Positions 22,723 to 31,322 are shown, counted from the first letter of the stretch. The stretch: 36,589 bases of DNA from Holosporales bacterium (GCA_031257795.1 JAIRNW010000041.1:1-36589); one strand, 5' to 3'. Notes: generated by a model from the sequence alone, not told the origin. Program-made: numbers and translations.

Positions 22723-23340
22723 ATGGAAGAAGAGGAATCGCTTAAGGTTGCGGAGTCGTGCGATAGTGACGATGACGGCGGCGGTGCGGCGCCCGTTTCA
22801 TTGAGTACGGCGTGTGCGCTGCTAGACAAGCTTGCCGAGGTTTTTACAAATAACCAATTAAGCGAAATTAAATTTGAAGTTGGCGGTTGTAAAGTATATT
22901 TAGCCAAGAAAGAAGAGAAAAAAGGGCCGTATGCTGCTGAGTTAGACTATTCTGCAGTGTCGGACCTTTTGCGTGGCGTGGCTCACGAGCAGCAGGTTTG
23001 CGAGGCGCTGCCGGTTGCTGGACAGGTTTCTGCCGTTGCCGCGGCTTCTTCAGGGCCCGCTCATCCGCCGCCCGCAATTGCGGCGGAAATTGATTATAGG
23101 ACGCACCCAGGAACCATAAAGTCGCCTATGGTTGGTGTTGTTTACACCGCGCCAGAACCCGGAAGCGCTCCTTTTGTGAGGGTTGGGGACACTGTAAACC
23201 AGGGGCAGACGCTGCTGATCGTTGAGGCGATGAAGGTTCTGAATCCTATTAAGGCGACTAAGGCTGGGGTGGTTACGGCAGTTTTGGTGCACGACCAAAA
23301 ACCCGTAGAATATGATGAACCGCTCATCGTCATAGAGTAA
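22723..23340 (+). CDS. accB: Biotin carboxyl carrier protein of acetyl-CoA carboxylase
   Basis: 205 residues. Carries CO2 on biotin between AccC and AccA/AccD for malonyl-CoA and fatty acid synthesis. The N-terminal domain (to about residue 75) is acidic at its start, followed by an Ala/Pro-rich linker. The biotinyl domain then has SPMVGVVYTAPEPGSAPFVR and the biotinylation motif VEAMKVLNPI (Lys 171). ATG 22723 is nine bases after AGAGGG; a GTG at 22717 is too close to it. accC, its usual partner, does not follow here; infC does. The TAA stop coincides with the end of repeat element L. Confidence 0.95.
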   Translation: MEEEESLKVAESCDSDDDGGGAAPVSLSTACALLDKLAEVFTNNQLSEIKFEVGGCKVYLAKKEEKKGPYAAELDYSAVSDLLRGVAHEQQVCEALPVAGQVSAVAAASSGPAHPPPAIAAEIDYRTHPGTIKSPMVGVVYTAPEPGSAPFVRVGDTVNQGQTLLIVEAMKVLNPIKATKAGVVTAVLVHDQKPVEYDEPLIVIE

Positions 23341-23436
23341 CCCAGTTACCGAAAGTTTGCTGGTTCGTCGAACAGCACCACAACAAAGTCTGCGACTTTG
23401 CCTGGAGCCCGAAGTTGCTCGGCTCGAGCGGCAAAG
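23338..23436 (-). repeat. Truncated palindromic repeat element L, accB-infC gap
   Basis: It begins TAACCCAGTTACCGAAAGTT then TGC, whose TAA is the accB stop. It continues in the minus long-form orientation (GGTTCGTCGAACAGCACC, CAACAAAGTCTGCGACTTTG, GGAGCCCGAAG). The homology ends near 23436, and no right arm complementary to the left one is found, so the distal third is missing. Confidence 0.7.
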
Positions 23437-23512
23437 TTTTTCCCTTCCATCCCCAGTCTCTTTTGTGTATCCTGAGTGTAAGGGTTGTTTTGATCATTGT
23501 AAAAGTAGGCTT

Positions 23513-23635
23513 TATACCCAGCCACAAAAAGTTTGAGAGTTCGTTGCTTCGATGTTCGGCTTGAGCAGTACGTTAAAGTACAGCTCTGCGTCTGCGCTTC
23601 GAGGTTCCTGCTCTCAACGCTTTTTGTGGCTAGGT
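23513..23635 (-). repeat. Palindromic repeat element M (arm type 2), infC leader
   Basis: TATACCCAGCCACAAAAAGT then TTGAGAG pairs with CTCTCAACGCTTTTTGTGGC then TAGGTA. The core is short-form, minus (TTCGTTGCTTCGATGTTCGG, GAGCAGTACGTTAAAGTAC, CTGCGCTTCGAGGTTCCTG). It lies 63 bases before the infC start region, so it may form part of the infC 5' leader. Confidence 0.87.
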
Positions 23636-23704
23636 ACATTCTTTTATAACAAGGAATGTACTTGCAAAAACTTTGATCGCAAATAAAAGGAAAGGACTAT
23701 AGCT

Positions 23705-24259
23705 ATAAAAACGCGAGATGCTCTAGGCGGAAAGTGTGGAGAAAAGCAGAAAACCGACTCGCTCAGAGTGAATGAAGAGATTGTTGGGGTCCACGAGGTT
23801 AGGCTGGTAGACTCGCTTGGCAATGCGGCCGGCGTTGTTAGTCTGGCAGAGGCCCTTGCTGCGGCAAATGGGCAGGGAATGGATTTGGTGGAGATTTCCC
23901 CAAAGGTTGTTCCGCCGGTTTGCAAGCTCATGAACTACGGGAAGTTTCTGTACGAGCAGAAAAAGAAGAAGCATGAGGCGAAGAAGCATCAGAAAATCGT
24001 CGAGATTAAGGAGCTTCAGCTGCGTCCGGTGATAAATCAACACGACCTTGATGTCAAACTGAGGGCGGCCGTGAAGTTCCTCGAGCAAGGTGATAAAATC
24101 AAGTTTGTGATGAAATTCAGAGGACGTGAATTCAGCCATCAGGATCTCGGGTTGGACTTCCTTAATAAAATAGTTGAAAATCTCTCCGAAATAGCCAAGG
24201 TTGAGGTTCCGCCGAAGCTAGAGGGGAAGCAGTATGTTGTGGTTTTGGCGAGTAAGTAG
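23705..24259 (+). CDS. infC: Translation initiation factor IF-3 with ATA start
   Basis: About 184 residues. IF-3 keeps the 30S free and rejects non-canonical start codons. The N-domain has RVNEEIVGVHEVRLVDSLGN, GMDLVEISPKVVPPVCKLMN then YGKFLYEQKKKKHEAKKHQK. The C-domain has LDVKLRAAVKFLEQGDKIKF, MKFRGREFSH and VEVPPKLEGKQYVVVLASK. The first GTG (23768) falls inside the conserved RVNEEI. Upstream the frame is open only to a TAA at 23684 and holds no ATG, GTG or TTG. It does hold ATA at 23699 and 23705 behind AAGGAAAGG (23687-23695). E. coli infC starts at AUU and is autoregulated, so a rare start fits. Choosing 23705 over 23699 is a spacing judgement. Confidence 0.9.
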   Translation: MKTRDALGGKCGEKQKTDSLRVNEEIVGVHEVRLVDSLGNAAGVVSLAEALAAANGQGMDLVEISPKVVPPVCKLMNYGKFLYEQKKKKHEAKKHQKIVEIKELQLRPVINQHDLDVKLRAAVKFLEQGDKIKFVMKFRGREFSHQDLGLDFLNKIVENLSEIAKVEVPPKLEGKQYVVVLASK

Positions 24260-24396
24260 CCTGTTGGCATGGTGATTTAAATTGGTCTTTTTCGCGTCAA
24301 ATCCGGTGCTCGAAGCTCATGTACGTTTAGTACATTCCGCTTCTGTGCTCCGTTTTTCTTGAAAAATACTCGATTTAAAGCTCATGTAAACGGGCT
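24258..24396 (-). repeat. Palindromic repeat element N (arm type 1), infC-secG gap
   Basis: The left arm AGCCTGTTGGCATGGTGATT then TAAATTGG is complementary to the right arm CGATTTAAAGCTCATGTAAA then CGGGCT. The core is in the minus orientation (GGTGCTCGAAGCTCATGTAC, TTCTGTGCTCCGTTTTTC). The first two bases are the last two of the infC stop TAG. Confidence 0.82.
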
Positions 24397-24449
24397 TTGA
24401 ATACAGCTAAGTCACAGTCGGTTTTTTTGTTTTTAATCAAGCGGGTGTT

Positions 24450-24989
24450 ATGATAGTTGCTTTTTTGATTCTCCACGTGTTTGTTACTATCGCCATGATC
24501 GGGCTGATATTGCTGCAAAAGAGTGACAGTTCCGGCCCTCTCGGGATCGGAGGAGGCGGCGGGCAGGGGTCATTATTCACTGCTCGCGGCGTTGCCAACG
24601 TCCTAACCAGAACAACTGCGGTTTTGGCCGCGCTCTTCATAGGAAATTGCATTTTAATTGGCGTGCTTACAGATCGCGAGTCGAAAGAAGAGGGCTCGTT
24701 CTTCACAAGCACGAAAAAGGCCAAACATAAAGCGGCTGATGCTGACGTAGACGCAAGCAAGGTGGATGCTGAAAAGACAAAAGCAGGCGAACATCCTCCA
24801 GCAGATAGCGGCAGCGCAGATAAGAACGCAATGCAATCAGCTGAGCCTAATGCAGAAGTCGAAGACGCTCCGGAAAGCAACAACGCCGACAACGGCGATG
24901 AGGATAATGACGCATCGGCTGACAGCAGCTCAGATGAGCAGAGTACAGAACCTGAGCCAACTGCCAACAGCGATGGTGGAGGGGAATGA
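24450..24989 (+). CDS. secG: Preprotein translocase subunit SecG with acidic tail
   Basis: 179 residues. SecG assists SecYE channel function. Two membrane segments are visible: residues 1-22 (MIVAFLILHVFVTIAMIGLI) and about 48-72 (VLTRTTAVLAALFIGNCILI). The SecG loop QKSDSSGPLGIGGGGGQGSL lies between them. After residue 75 comes a hydrophilic tail of about 100 residues, rich in Asp, Glu, Ala and Ser (EQSTEPEPTANSDGGGE at the end). Other SecG proteins in this group often have Ala/Pro-rich tails, but this one is unusually acidic. Its stop overlaps the pyrG ATG by four bases. Confidence 0.92.
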   Translation: MIVAFLILHVFVTIAMIGLILLQKSDSSGPLGIGGGGGQGSLFTARGVANVLTRTTAVLAALFIGNCILIGVLTDRESKEEGSFFTSTKKAKHKAADADVDASKVDAEKTKAGEHPPADSGSADKNAMQSAEPNAEVEDAPESNNADNGDEDNDASADSSSDEQSTEPEPTANSDGGGE

Positions 24990-26650
24990 ACGACTTCCTT
25001 TACGTAGACGAGCCCCGCTACATTTTTATTACCGGGGGGGTGATGTCTTCGCTTGGGAAGGGCCTGTCTGCAGCGTGTTTGGGGGCCCTTTTGCAGGCGC
25101 GCGGCTTCTCAGTTTGTATCAAAAAATTGGACCTCTACATAAATATTGACCCGGGAACGCTCAGCCCGTACCAGCACGGCGAGGTTTTCGTGACAGAAGA
25201 TGGCACTGAGGCCGACCTTGACCTCGGCCACTACGAACGCTACACAGGCCAAAACACCGGCAAGCAAAATTATCTGACTGCTGGAGTAGTGTATTCCAAT
25301 CTAATACAAAAAGAGCGGCGCGGCGAATATCTCGGCGTGACGGTTCAGGTTATTCCGCATGTTACAGACGAGATTAAGCGCTTCATCACTCAGGACGGCG
25401 GGCTTTTCGATTTCGTAATCATTGAGCTTGGCGGAACCGTTGGCGACATAGAGGGCGGGCCGTTCCTTGAGGCCGTTCGACAATTGCGCAACGAGTTTGG
25501 TCAACCGCAAACAATGTTCGTGCACCTAACGTACGTTCCCAACATGCGCGCAACAAATGAGCAGAAAACGAAGCCCACGCAGCACTCCGTGAAGGATCTG
25601 CTACATGCTGGGATTCAGCCGGACCTGATCTTGTGCCGCACCGAGCTCACATTGCAAGAGAGCACGAAAAGGAAAATTTCGCTTTTTTGCAATATTCCAC
25701 CAGATGACGTTATTGCCGCGCAGGACGAAACGAATCTGTATAAGCTTCCGCTGAATTACAGCAAAGAAGGGCTGGACGAGAGGGTCTGCCTGCATTTTGG
25801 GCTCAGCCACAAAAGGCACAAAATATCCGAAGATTGGCTGCAGAAGTGGCAAGTTCTAAACGCCTCATTAGAGCGCCCGCTTGCGGAGGTCAACGTTGTT
25901 ATCGTTGGGAAATACGTTGAAATGGAGGATTCGTATAAGTCGCTGAAAGAGGCGCTGGTTCATGCGGGCGGCAAACACAAAACCAAGGTCAACATTAAGT
26001 GGTGTAATGCGGAAACAACCGTCGATATTGTTGAGGCCCTGAAGGGGGCGGAGGCGATCATCGTCCCGGGGGGATTTGGGAATCGCGGAATAGAAAACAA
26101 GATCAATGCGATAAGATATGCTCGCGAGAATAATGTTCCTTTTTTGGGGATTTGTTTGGGGATGCAGCTGGCAATCGTGGAGGCGATGAGAAATATAGGC
26201 GGGATTGAAGACGCGAATTCAACGGAGTTTACGCGCGATTGTTCCCCTGTGATCTGTTTGATGTCTGAGTGGAATGATGATGGCGGGAATACGGTTGTAC
26301 GCTCTGAAGAGAGCGACATCGGGGGGACCATGCGGCTTGGGGCGTATAAGTGCCAATTGCTTGAGGGGTCGCTCGTTGAGGACGTGTACGGGGTCTCAAT
26401 TATTAGCGAGCGCCACAGGCATAGGTACGAGTTTAATTCGAGAAGGTTCGGAGAAAAATTGGAACAAACTGGGACTTTTATGGTTGGAAAGTCGCCAGAT
26501 GGGTCGCTCGTGGAGATCGTGGAGCGCCGGGATCATACGTGGTTCGTTGGAGTACAGTTCCACCCGGAATTTAAATCAAAACCACTGTCCCCTCACCCGT
26601 TGTTTGATTCGCTGATTGGAAAGATTGCTAAAAAACAATTTTTGTTGTAG
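24986..26650 (+). CDS. pyrG: CTP synthase
   Basis: 554 residues; makes CTP from UTP, ATP and glutamine, the last step of pyrimidine nucleotide synthesis. The synthetase domain has YIFITGGVMSSLGKGLSAAC, KLDLYINIDPGTLSPYQHGE and ELGGTVGDIEGGPFLEA. The glutaminase domain (about residues 290-554) has FLGICLGMQLAIVEA with the catalytic Cys and VQFHPEFKSKP with His and Glu. It overlaps secG by four bases (ATGA). secG-pyrG is a familiar alphaproteobacterial pairing, though tpiA is absent upstream here. Confidence 0.97.
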   Translation: MNDFLYVDEPRYIFITGGVMSSLGKGLSAACLGALLQARGFSVCIKKLDLYINIDPGTLSPYQHGEVFVTEDGTEADLDLGHYERYTGQNTGKQNYLTAGVVYSNLIQKERRGEYLGVTVQVIPHVTDEIKRFITQDGGLFDFVIIELGGTVGDIEGGPFLEAVRQLRNEFGQPQTMFVHLTYVPNMRATNEQKTKPTQHSVKDLLHAGIQPDLILCRTELTLQESTKRKISLFCNIPPDDVIAAQDETNLYKLPLNYSKEGLDERVCLHFGLSHKRHKISEDWLQKWQVLNASLERPLAEVNVVIVGKYVEMEDSYKSLKEALVHAGGKHKTKVNIKWCNAETTVDIVEALKGAEAIIVPGGFGNRGIENKINAIRYARENNVPFLGICLGMQLAIVEAMRNIGGIEDANSTEFTRDCSPVICLMSEWNDDGGNTVVRSEESDIGGTMRLGAYKCQLLEGSLVEDVYGVSIISERHRHRYEFNSRRFGEKLEQTGTFMVGKSPDGSLVEIVERRDHTWFVGVQFHPEFKSKPLSPHPLFDSLIGKIAKKQFLL

Positions 26651-26753
26651 TATGCCGGACTGCGGGGGGGCGGACTGCGGACTGCAGTTGGTTTGCTGTG
26701 CTCTGGTCACGATGAGAAGTGTTGGATCGTTCCATCCCTAGGAAAGAAGGTTT

Positions 26754-27395
26754 ATGTTTAGAAAAGAACTGCACAAGGAAAATCTAAAATTTTGCACAAC
26801 CCCGAATTTGTTGACATTTTCGCGAGTTGCTGCCGTTCCTTTGCTGGTTATTGCTTTTTTTATACGCGAGCCAATAGGGAACTACCTTGCCTTGTTTATC
26901 ATTATTGCTGCGAGTTTAACGGATTATGTGGACGGCTATATAGCGCGTCGCTTTTGCATGACCAGTAAGATCGGGGCTTTCCTCGATCCATTAGCAGACA
27001 AATTGCTGATATCTGTTGCCCTGCTTTTGCTTGCGGGAAGCGGGAAGATAGGTGGGTATGATCTCATCCCGGCCGCAATTATAATTTGTAGGGAGCTGAT
27101 TATTTCTGGGCTGCGAGAGTTTTTGGGGGCGATGGGGCTTGAGCTGCCGGTTTTGCTGCTTGCTAAATACAAAACAGCAGTACAAATGGTTGCTATTACT
27201 TGCTTGTTCTACAATGCGCAGGCCCCGGGGCAGCATCTAGTGCAGCTGATAGGCGAGCTTGCGTTGTGGGCAGCTTGTGTGCTTACGGTAATTACTGGCG
27301 CTAGATACGTGCTTTTGACGATTGGCTTTATAAAAAGCCTGCAATTGCAAAAACACAAGATAGAGGTACGCAGAAAGCGGCGCAGATCTGGCTGA
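26754..27395 (+). CDS. pgsA: CDP-diacylglycerol-glycerol-3-phosphate phosphatidyltransferase
   Basis: 213 residues, an integral membrane enzyme making phosphatidylglycerophosphate for phosphatidylglycerol synthesis. The CDP-alcohol phosphatidyltransferase motif is intact: DYVDGYIARRFCMTSKIGAF then LDPLADK, giving DG-x2-AR-x8-G-x3-D-x3-D. NLLTFSRVAAVPLLVIAFF begins the first membrane segment. Further hydrophobic segments follow, and the end is strongly basic (EVRRKRRRSG). A GC-rich direct-repeat patch (CGGACTG three times, 26658-26686) lies upstream. It converges on the unknown secreted-protein gene at 27448. Confidence 0.93.
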   Translation: MFRKELHKENLKFCTTPNLLTFSRVAAVPLLVIAFFIREPIGNYLALFIIIAASLTDYVDGYIARRFCMTSKIGAFLDPLADKLLISVALLLLAGSGKIGGYDLIPAAIIICRELIISGLREFLGAMGLELPVLLLAKYKTAVQMVAITCLFYNAQAPGQHLVQLIGELALWAACVLTVITGARYVLLTIGFIKSLQLQKHKIEVRRKRRRSG

Positions 27396-27416
27396 GCTGT
27401 CATTATTCTTTAACTG

Positions 27417-27441
27417 AGAACACGTTGACATAAGATTTAAA
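27417..27441 (+). repeat. Solo arm (type 1) between convergent genes
   Basis: GAGAACACGTTGACATAAGA then TTTAA matches the left arm of elements O and Q. No core or right arm follows. It lies in the 52-base gap between pgsA and the convergent gene on the other strand. Confidence 0.6.
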
Positions 27442-27447
27442 CAGAAC

Positions 27448-28452
27448 CTATTTTTCATCAGACAAAAGCAGTTCAAATTCCTCCGCCTGTTTGTTGTCTA
27501 TTGAATGTTGCAGCAGGTATTGCAGTTGAGGAGGTTTTTTTCCATTCAGTGAGGACGATACGATATACGCAATAACTGCCTTTGCTGGGGCGTGTGCGGT
27601 GTTTCCTGCTAACATTTTCTGCCCGACGAGAACAAGCAAACGGTACGGGAACATTAGCAGGAGTTGTTTAATTTTCTTACCAAGCCCACTGGATGTTGTG
27701 GGTTTGTCGCGCTTCTGCTTCGCGGCCATTGCTTCGGTCATGTGCTCTACTAATTGGTCTATGAGGAAGCTGATTTGCTCAATTGCAATCATTTCTTTCA
27801 ATTTTTCGATTTTGTGTGGAATCTTAGACAAGCCCTGCGGATTTTCCTTCTTCAAATCAGTTAAGACTTCGCGAACGAAAGACTCATACTGCCCAGCAAC
27901 TCCCTTTCTGCTTTCTAAATATTTCTCTATTGCCTGATGAAAGCATTTCGCGATTTCCTCGTCAGGAACGGTAACAGACGTTGTCGGGATTTTAATTAAC
28001 GAAAAGTCGCGGAGGTCGTCAGTTTTGTTTTGTTCATTCGCCGACTCGATACGCTGTTTCACCAACGTTCCTGCGCTTTTCCCTAAAATATAGACTCTAA
28101 AAATTTCTTTGAGCTCGAGATTCTTCAAAGAAGCGGTGCTTAGATGGAACAAAGTACTTAGTTCCGTGCAATTCAACCCTTCTCGAACTATTCCGAGGAT
28201 AAACGATACAAAGAAAACTTGATGCAACGTTGTTGCGTCTTTAAGTAACGCAACAATAGACCTCTTCAATTCTTTAGAGTCGGCATTCTTGCTCGCCCGT
28301 CCACCGCGTACAATTGCCTTGATGAATTCCTGACATTTGCTGCAGAACTTGAAATTTCCAAAAGTTGTTTCTTGCGCGCTGGTTGCGGTTTGACAACAAA
28401 AAACCAAAGCAATTAAACAACAGAGTCTTTTTGTAATTTCGAACCCGAACAC
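27448..28452 (-). CDS. Predicted exported protein, function unknown
   Basis: 334 residues, not recognised. It starts with GTG directly after serS (six-base gap), which fixes the start and indicates co-transcription. The N-terminus MFGFEITKRLCCLIALVFCC then QTATSAQE is a signal peptide with likely cleavage after TSA, so the mature protein is probably periplasmic. A CSKC pair follows cleavage at about residue 37-40. The rest is mainly charged amphipathic helix, with a more hydrophobic part around residues 265-310 (MLAGNTAHAPAKAVIAYIVS). No catalytic motif is seen. Lineage-specific envelope or host-interaction protein is a guess. Confidence 0.75.
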   Translation of the reverse strand: MFGFEITKRLCCLIALVFCCQTATSAQETTFGNFKFCSKCQEFIKAIVRGGRASKNADSKELKRSIVALLKDATTLHQVFFVSFILGIVREGLNCTELSTLFHLSTASLKNLELKEIFRVYILGKSAGTLVKQRIESANEQNKTDDLRDFSLIKIPTTSVTVPDEEIAKCFHQAIEKYLESRKGVAGQYESFVREVLTDLKKENPQGLSKIPHKIEKLKEMIAIEQISFLIDQLVEHMTEAMAAKQKRDKPTTSSGLGKKIKQLLLMFPYRLLVLVGQKMLAGNTAHAPAKAVIAYIVSSSLNGKKPPQLQYLLQHSIDNKQAEEFELLLSDEK

Positions 28453-28458
28453 AGCAAA

Positions 28459-29757
28459 CTACGAATATATAAAGCCCTCTCTGGCCTTAGTAATAATCTC
28501 AGCGTTCATATATTTCTGTAGCGCTTTAGGGATCGCAATGGTGCCGTCCGCCCTCTGGTAATTCTCCATAATAGCGATAACAGTGCGCCCGACAGCCAAT
28601 CCCGACCCATTCAGCGTGCACACAAAGTTCACGTTATTCTCGCTGTCCTTATACCTCGCCCCCATGCGGCGCGCCTGAAAATCCCCGCACATCGAACAAC
28701 TGGAGATCTCGCGGAATTTATTTTGTCCAGCCAGCCAAACCTCAATATCGTAAGTCTTGCGAGATGAAAAGCCCATGTCCCCAGTACACAAACAAACGGT
28801 TCTGTAAGTGAGCTCCAATTTCTGCAAGATATTCTCGGCAACTCCCGTCATCCTCTCGAGCTCATTTATTTCCTGTTCTGGTGTCGTGATGCTAACGAGC
28901 TCAACCTTACTGAATTGACGTTGCCTAAATATTCCGTGCATGTCTTTCCCGGCAGATCCCGCCTCAGACCGGAAGCATTGCGTGTACGCCGTAATGCGCA
29001 GCGGCAAATCTTTTTCCGATAAAATCTTTTCGCGCACAAGGTTCGTCAGGGCGACCTCCGCCGTTGGAATAAGCCACAGATTGTCCGTCGTTTGAAACTG
29101 ATCCTCGCGGAATTTCGGCAGCTGTCCCGTCCCGTACATGGCCTCCTCGTTCACCAAATGAGGCAGATATAGCTCTTCGTAGCCGTACTCTGATGTGTGG
29201 GTATCTAACATAAACTGGGCGACGGACCTCTCTAGCCTCGCGAGCGCCCCGATCAGCAACGAAAACCTGCTCCCAGAAATTTTTGTCGCGAGAAGTGGGT
29301 TCATGAGACCGAGTTGTTTGCCTAGGATATGGTGTTCTTGCGGGGTGAAATTAAAACACGGCTTACTTCCCCAGTATCGCACGGGAACATTGCTTCGCTC
29401 GTCCTTGCCCCTAGGGCAGGTAAAGTCCGGAATGTTAGGGATCTCCAGCATCATCATGTGGAACTTGGATCTCAACTCCTCGCACTCTGCCTCGCACTTG
29501 ACCAAACTCTCGCGCAACCGCACTCCCTCTGCCACAACCTCCGGTTCTTTGCTTGCGTCGCCATTCCCAGTTTTTATGGCTTGCAGGATTTTTGCATTTT
29601 GGTTTTTCCTTTCCAGGATGTCTTGTACTTTGGAGACGGCTGCCCTGTATTCCTTGTCTAGGCTCAGAAGCTCGCTGGACAGTGGGTCCTTCACGCGGGC
29701 AAGCAGCGCGTCATCTAGGATTTTAGGGTTCTCGCGAATCATTTTTATATCAAGCAT
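28459..29757 (-). CDS. serS: Seryl-tRNA synthetase
   Basis: 432 residues, class II synthetase that charges tRNA-Ser and tRNA-Sec. The N-terminal helical arm (about 30-110) is the tRNA-binding coiled coil. Class II motif 2 is FRSEAGSAGKDMHGIFRQRQ then FSKVEL. Motif 3 is GSGLAVGRTVIAIMENYQRA. The ATG at 29757 follows TTGGAGA. It lies 49 bases behind aroK and six bases before the exported-protein gene, the middle of a three-gene operon. Confidence 0.97.
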   Translation of the reverse strand: MLDIKMIRENPKILDDALLARVKDPLSSELLSLDKEYRAAVSKVQDILERKNQNAKILQAIKTGNGDASKEPEVVAEGVRLRESLVKCEAECEELRSKFHMMMLEIPNIPDFTCPRGKDERSNVPVRYWGSKPCFNFTPQEHHILGKQLGLMNPLLATKISGSRFSLLIGALARLERSVAQFMLDTHTSEYGYEELYLPHLVNEEAMYGTGQLPKFREDQFQTTDNLWLIPTAEVALTNLVREKILSEKDLPLRITAYTQCFRSEAGSAGKDMHGIFRQRQFSKVELVSITTPEQEINELERMTGVAENILQKLELTYRTVCLCTGDMGFSSRKTYDIEVWLAGQNKFREISSCSMCGDFQARRMGARYKDSENNVNFVCTLNGSGLAVGRTVIAIMENYQRADGTIAIPKALQKYMNAEIITKAREGFIYS

Positions 29758-29806
29758 GATAATTCTCCAAGTGAATAAAATGGGGCGACGGTAGGAACTG
29801 AAACAC

Positions 29807-30412
29807 TTAAATGGACTTCAAAACGTAATGATTCGGATAACGCTCGCGCACAAACTCGCTAATAGCGAGGATAACCCGATCCACGGTTGTGCTGGCGGCT
29901 TCGTCGAAAGTTTGTAATTGTATGTCTGATCTCCTATACACAGGGTAACATTGTTCTATCAGTTTTTCCAGGACCTCCTTCTGGTTGCCTCCCCGGATTA
30001 GCGGTCTGTCATTGCGCCTGGACACCCTCGCTACCAGCATTTCAAGGTCCGCATTCAGCCACACCGTTATCGCCTTTTCTTTGAGTAGCTGCTGCGTCTC
30101 CTCATCGATGATAGAGGAGCCGCCTGTTGCCAGGACGTGTGGGGGTTGGTTCAGAAGACGCGCGATGACGCTTCTTTCGCCGCGTCTGAGGGCCTCTTCT
30201 CCAAAAACGGAGTAAATCTCTTTCATCGAGCAACCAGCTGCTGTTTCAACTTCTTGATCGGAGTCGTAGAAGAGCATTTCTAGGCGTTTGGCCAAACGTC
30301 TGCCAATGCTGGTTTTCCCGCATCCCATTAACCCAACTAAAGCTATTGTTTTCGGAGGCATGAAGCTTATTGTTGGGGTTAATTTCCTCGGCTTGTAAAA
30401 ATCAGATGCCAT
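29807..30412 (-). CDS. aroK: Shikimate kinase
   Basis: 201 residues; phosphorylates shikimate in the chorismate pathway. The P-loop is GLMGCGKTSIGRRLA, the DxD is YDSDQEVE, the substrate region is EEALRRGERSVI and the lid is RNDRPLIRGG. The usual Gly triplet of the shikimate site is ATGGSS, with Ser in third place. The start at 30412 has GGAG 11 bases upstream. An internal ATG at 30361 would remove 17 residues but has a poorly placed ribosome binding site. First gene of the aroK-serS operon. Confidence 0.93.
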   Translation of the reverse strand: MASDFYKPRKLTPTISFMPPKTIALVGLMGCGKTSIGRRLAKRLEMLFYDSDQEVETAAGCSMKEIYSVFGEEALRRGERSVIARLLNQPPHVLATGGSSIIDEETQQLLKEKAITVWLNADLEMLVARVSRRNDRPLIRGGNQKEVLEKLIEQCYPVYRRSDIQLQTFDEAASTTVDRVILAISEFVRERYPNHYVLKSI

Positions 30413-30516
30413 AATCCAATATTCTCCGGTTCAAGTACTCATAAAGAGACAAAACGACCACCATAAACTATGGAAAAACTAAAGCGGAACACCACAACGC
30501 CAGCGCCGCCAAGTAC

Positions 30517-30546
30517 ATTATACATATAAACTATATCTCTTTTCAA
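30517..30546 (-). promoter_or_regulatory. Promoter of the aroK-serS operon
   Basis: On the minus strand TTGAAA (30546-30541) is followed after 18 bases by a perfect TATAAT (30522-30517). The region is very AT-rich. Transcription would begin near 30510, leaving a leader of about 100 bases before aroK. Confidence 0.6.
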
Positions 30547-30622
30547 TTTTTTATAAACAATATAAATAAAAAAGATGTTATTTCCCACTTGCAGACGCGA
30601 GCGATGAGGGGTAATGTTGGGG

Positions 30623-30651
30623 TTGAGGCTTTGGGGTTTTGAGATTATACT
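30623..30651 (+). promoter_or_regulatory. Probable promoter of tRNA-Thr
   Basis: TTGAGG (30623-30628), then 17 bases, then TATACT (30646-30651). Initiation near 30658 would give a 5' extension of about 44 bases before the tRNA. Confidence 0.5.
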
Positions 30652-30701
30652 TCATCACAAAGGGCTTTGAGGCGCAGACAAGTGGTGTGTGTTTGTTTTT
30701 T

Positions 30702-30774
<73 letters not shown>

Positions 30775-30947
30775 TTTTTGTCCTTTTTTCTGAGAACCGT
30801 GTGGTCGCCGCACTTGTGCCTAAGTCTCTGATTCCGGCAGTGGCTTGATTCAATATGTGTTTCTGAAAAAGCTAAGTACAGCAGATCTGTTTATTGTTAG
30901 ATAAAAGTCAGGGCCATTTAGTTCTTACACAAATGCAGCAAAATTTC
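30775..30947. other. Intergenic stretch without recognised features
   Basis: About 170 bases between the tRNA and repeat element O. After the short T-run behind the tRNA I see no convincing open frame, hairpin or promoter. Confidence 0.4.
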
Positions 30948-30950
30948 TAA

Positions 30951-31081
30951 GAACCCATTGACATAAGATTTAAATTGAGTGTTTTCAGGAGAAACGGAGC
31001 GCAGAAGCGGAAAACGTACATGAGTTTCGAACCGGATTCGACGCAGAAAAGACCAATTTAAATCATTATGTCAACGGGTTC
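30951..31081 (+). repeat. Palindromic repeat element O (arm type 1) with TAA direct repeats
   Basis: The clearest type-1 copy. GAACCCATTGACATAAGATT then TAAATTG pairs with CAATTTAAATCATTATGTCA then ACGGGTTC. The core is GGAGAAACGGAGCGCAGAAG, then GTACATGAGTTTCGAACCGG. It is flanked by TAA on both sides (30948-30950 and 31082-31084), the pattern of a 3-bp target duplication. No transposase gene is nearby. Confidence 0.9.
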
Positions 31082-31277
31082 TAACGCAGCCATGTACAGC
31101 GCTTTTCTGATGCTTTTGTTTCCTTTTCGGGATATGTGTGCTTTGCCACGAACAGGTGTTCCAGACGTGCATTGCGATGGCGTAACTCCGGTAAATGCGG
31201 CAAATGCTGGTTTGCAGGAACCAACATTTTCTATTGCACCGCGTTTGCTTACCGGTGTAGTATACAGCCTGGAGTAG
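31068..31277 (+). CDS. Possible small open frame, doubtful
   Basis: 69 codons beginning with an ATG inside the right arm of repeat element O, without a Shine-Dalgarno. The predicted peptide has a short hydrophobic stretch (MYSAFLMLLFPF) and no recognisable family. It fills the gap between elements O and P. Probably not a gene, but it is the only open frame in that gap. Confidence 0.15.
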   Translation: MSTGSNAAMYSAFLMLLFPFRDMCALPRTGVPDVHCDGVTPVNAANAGLQEPTFSIAPRLLTGVVYSLE

Positions 31278-31322
31278 TTTAATACAATGAATGACAGTTA
31301 TGCAAATTAGATCAATCACGTG

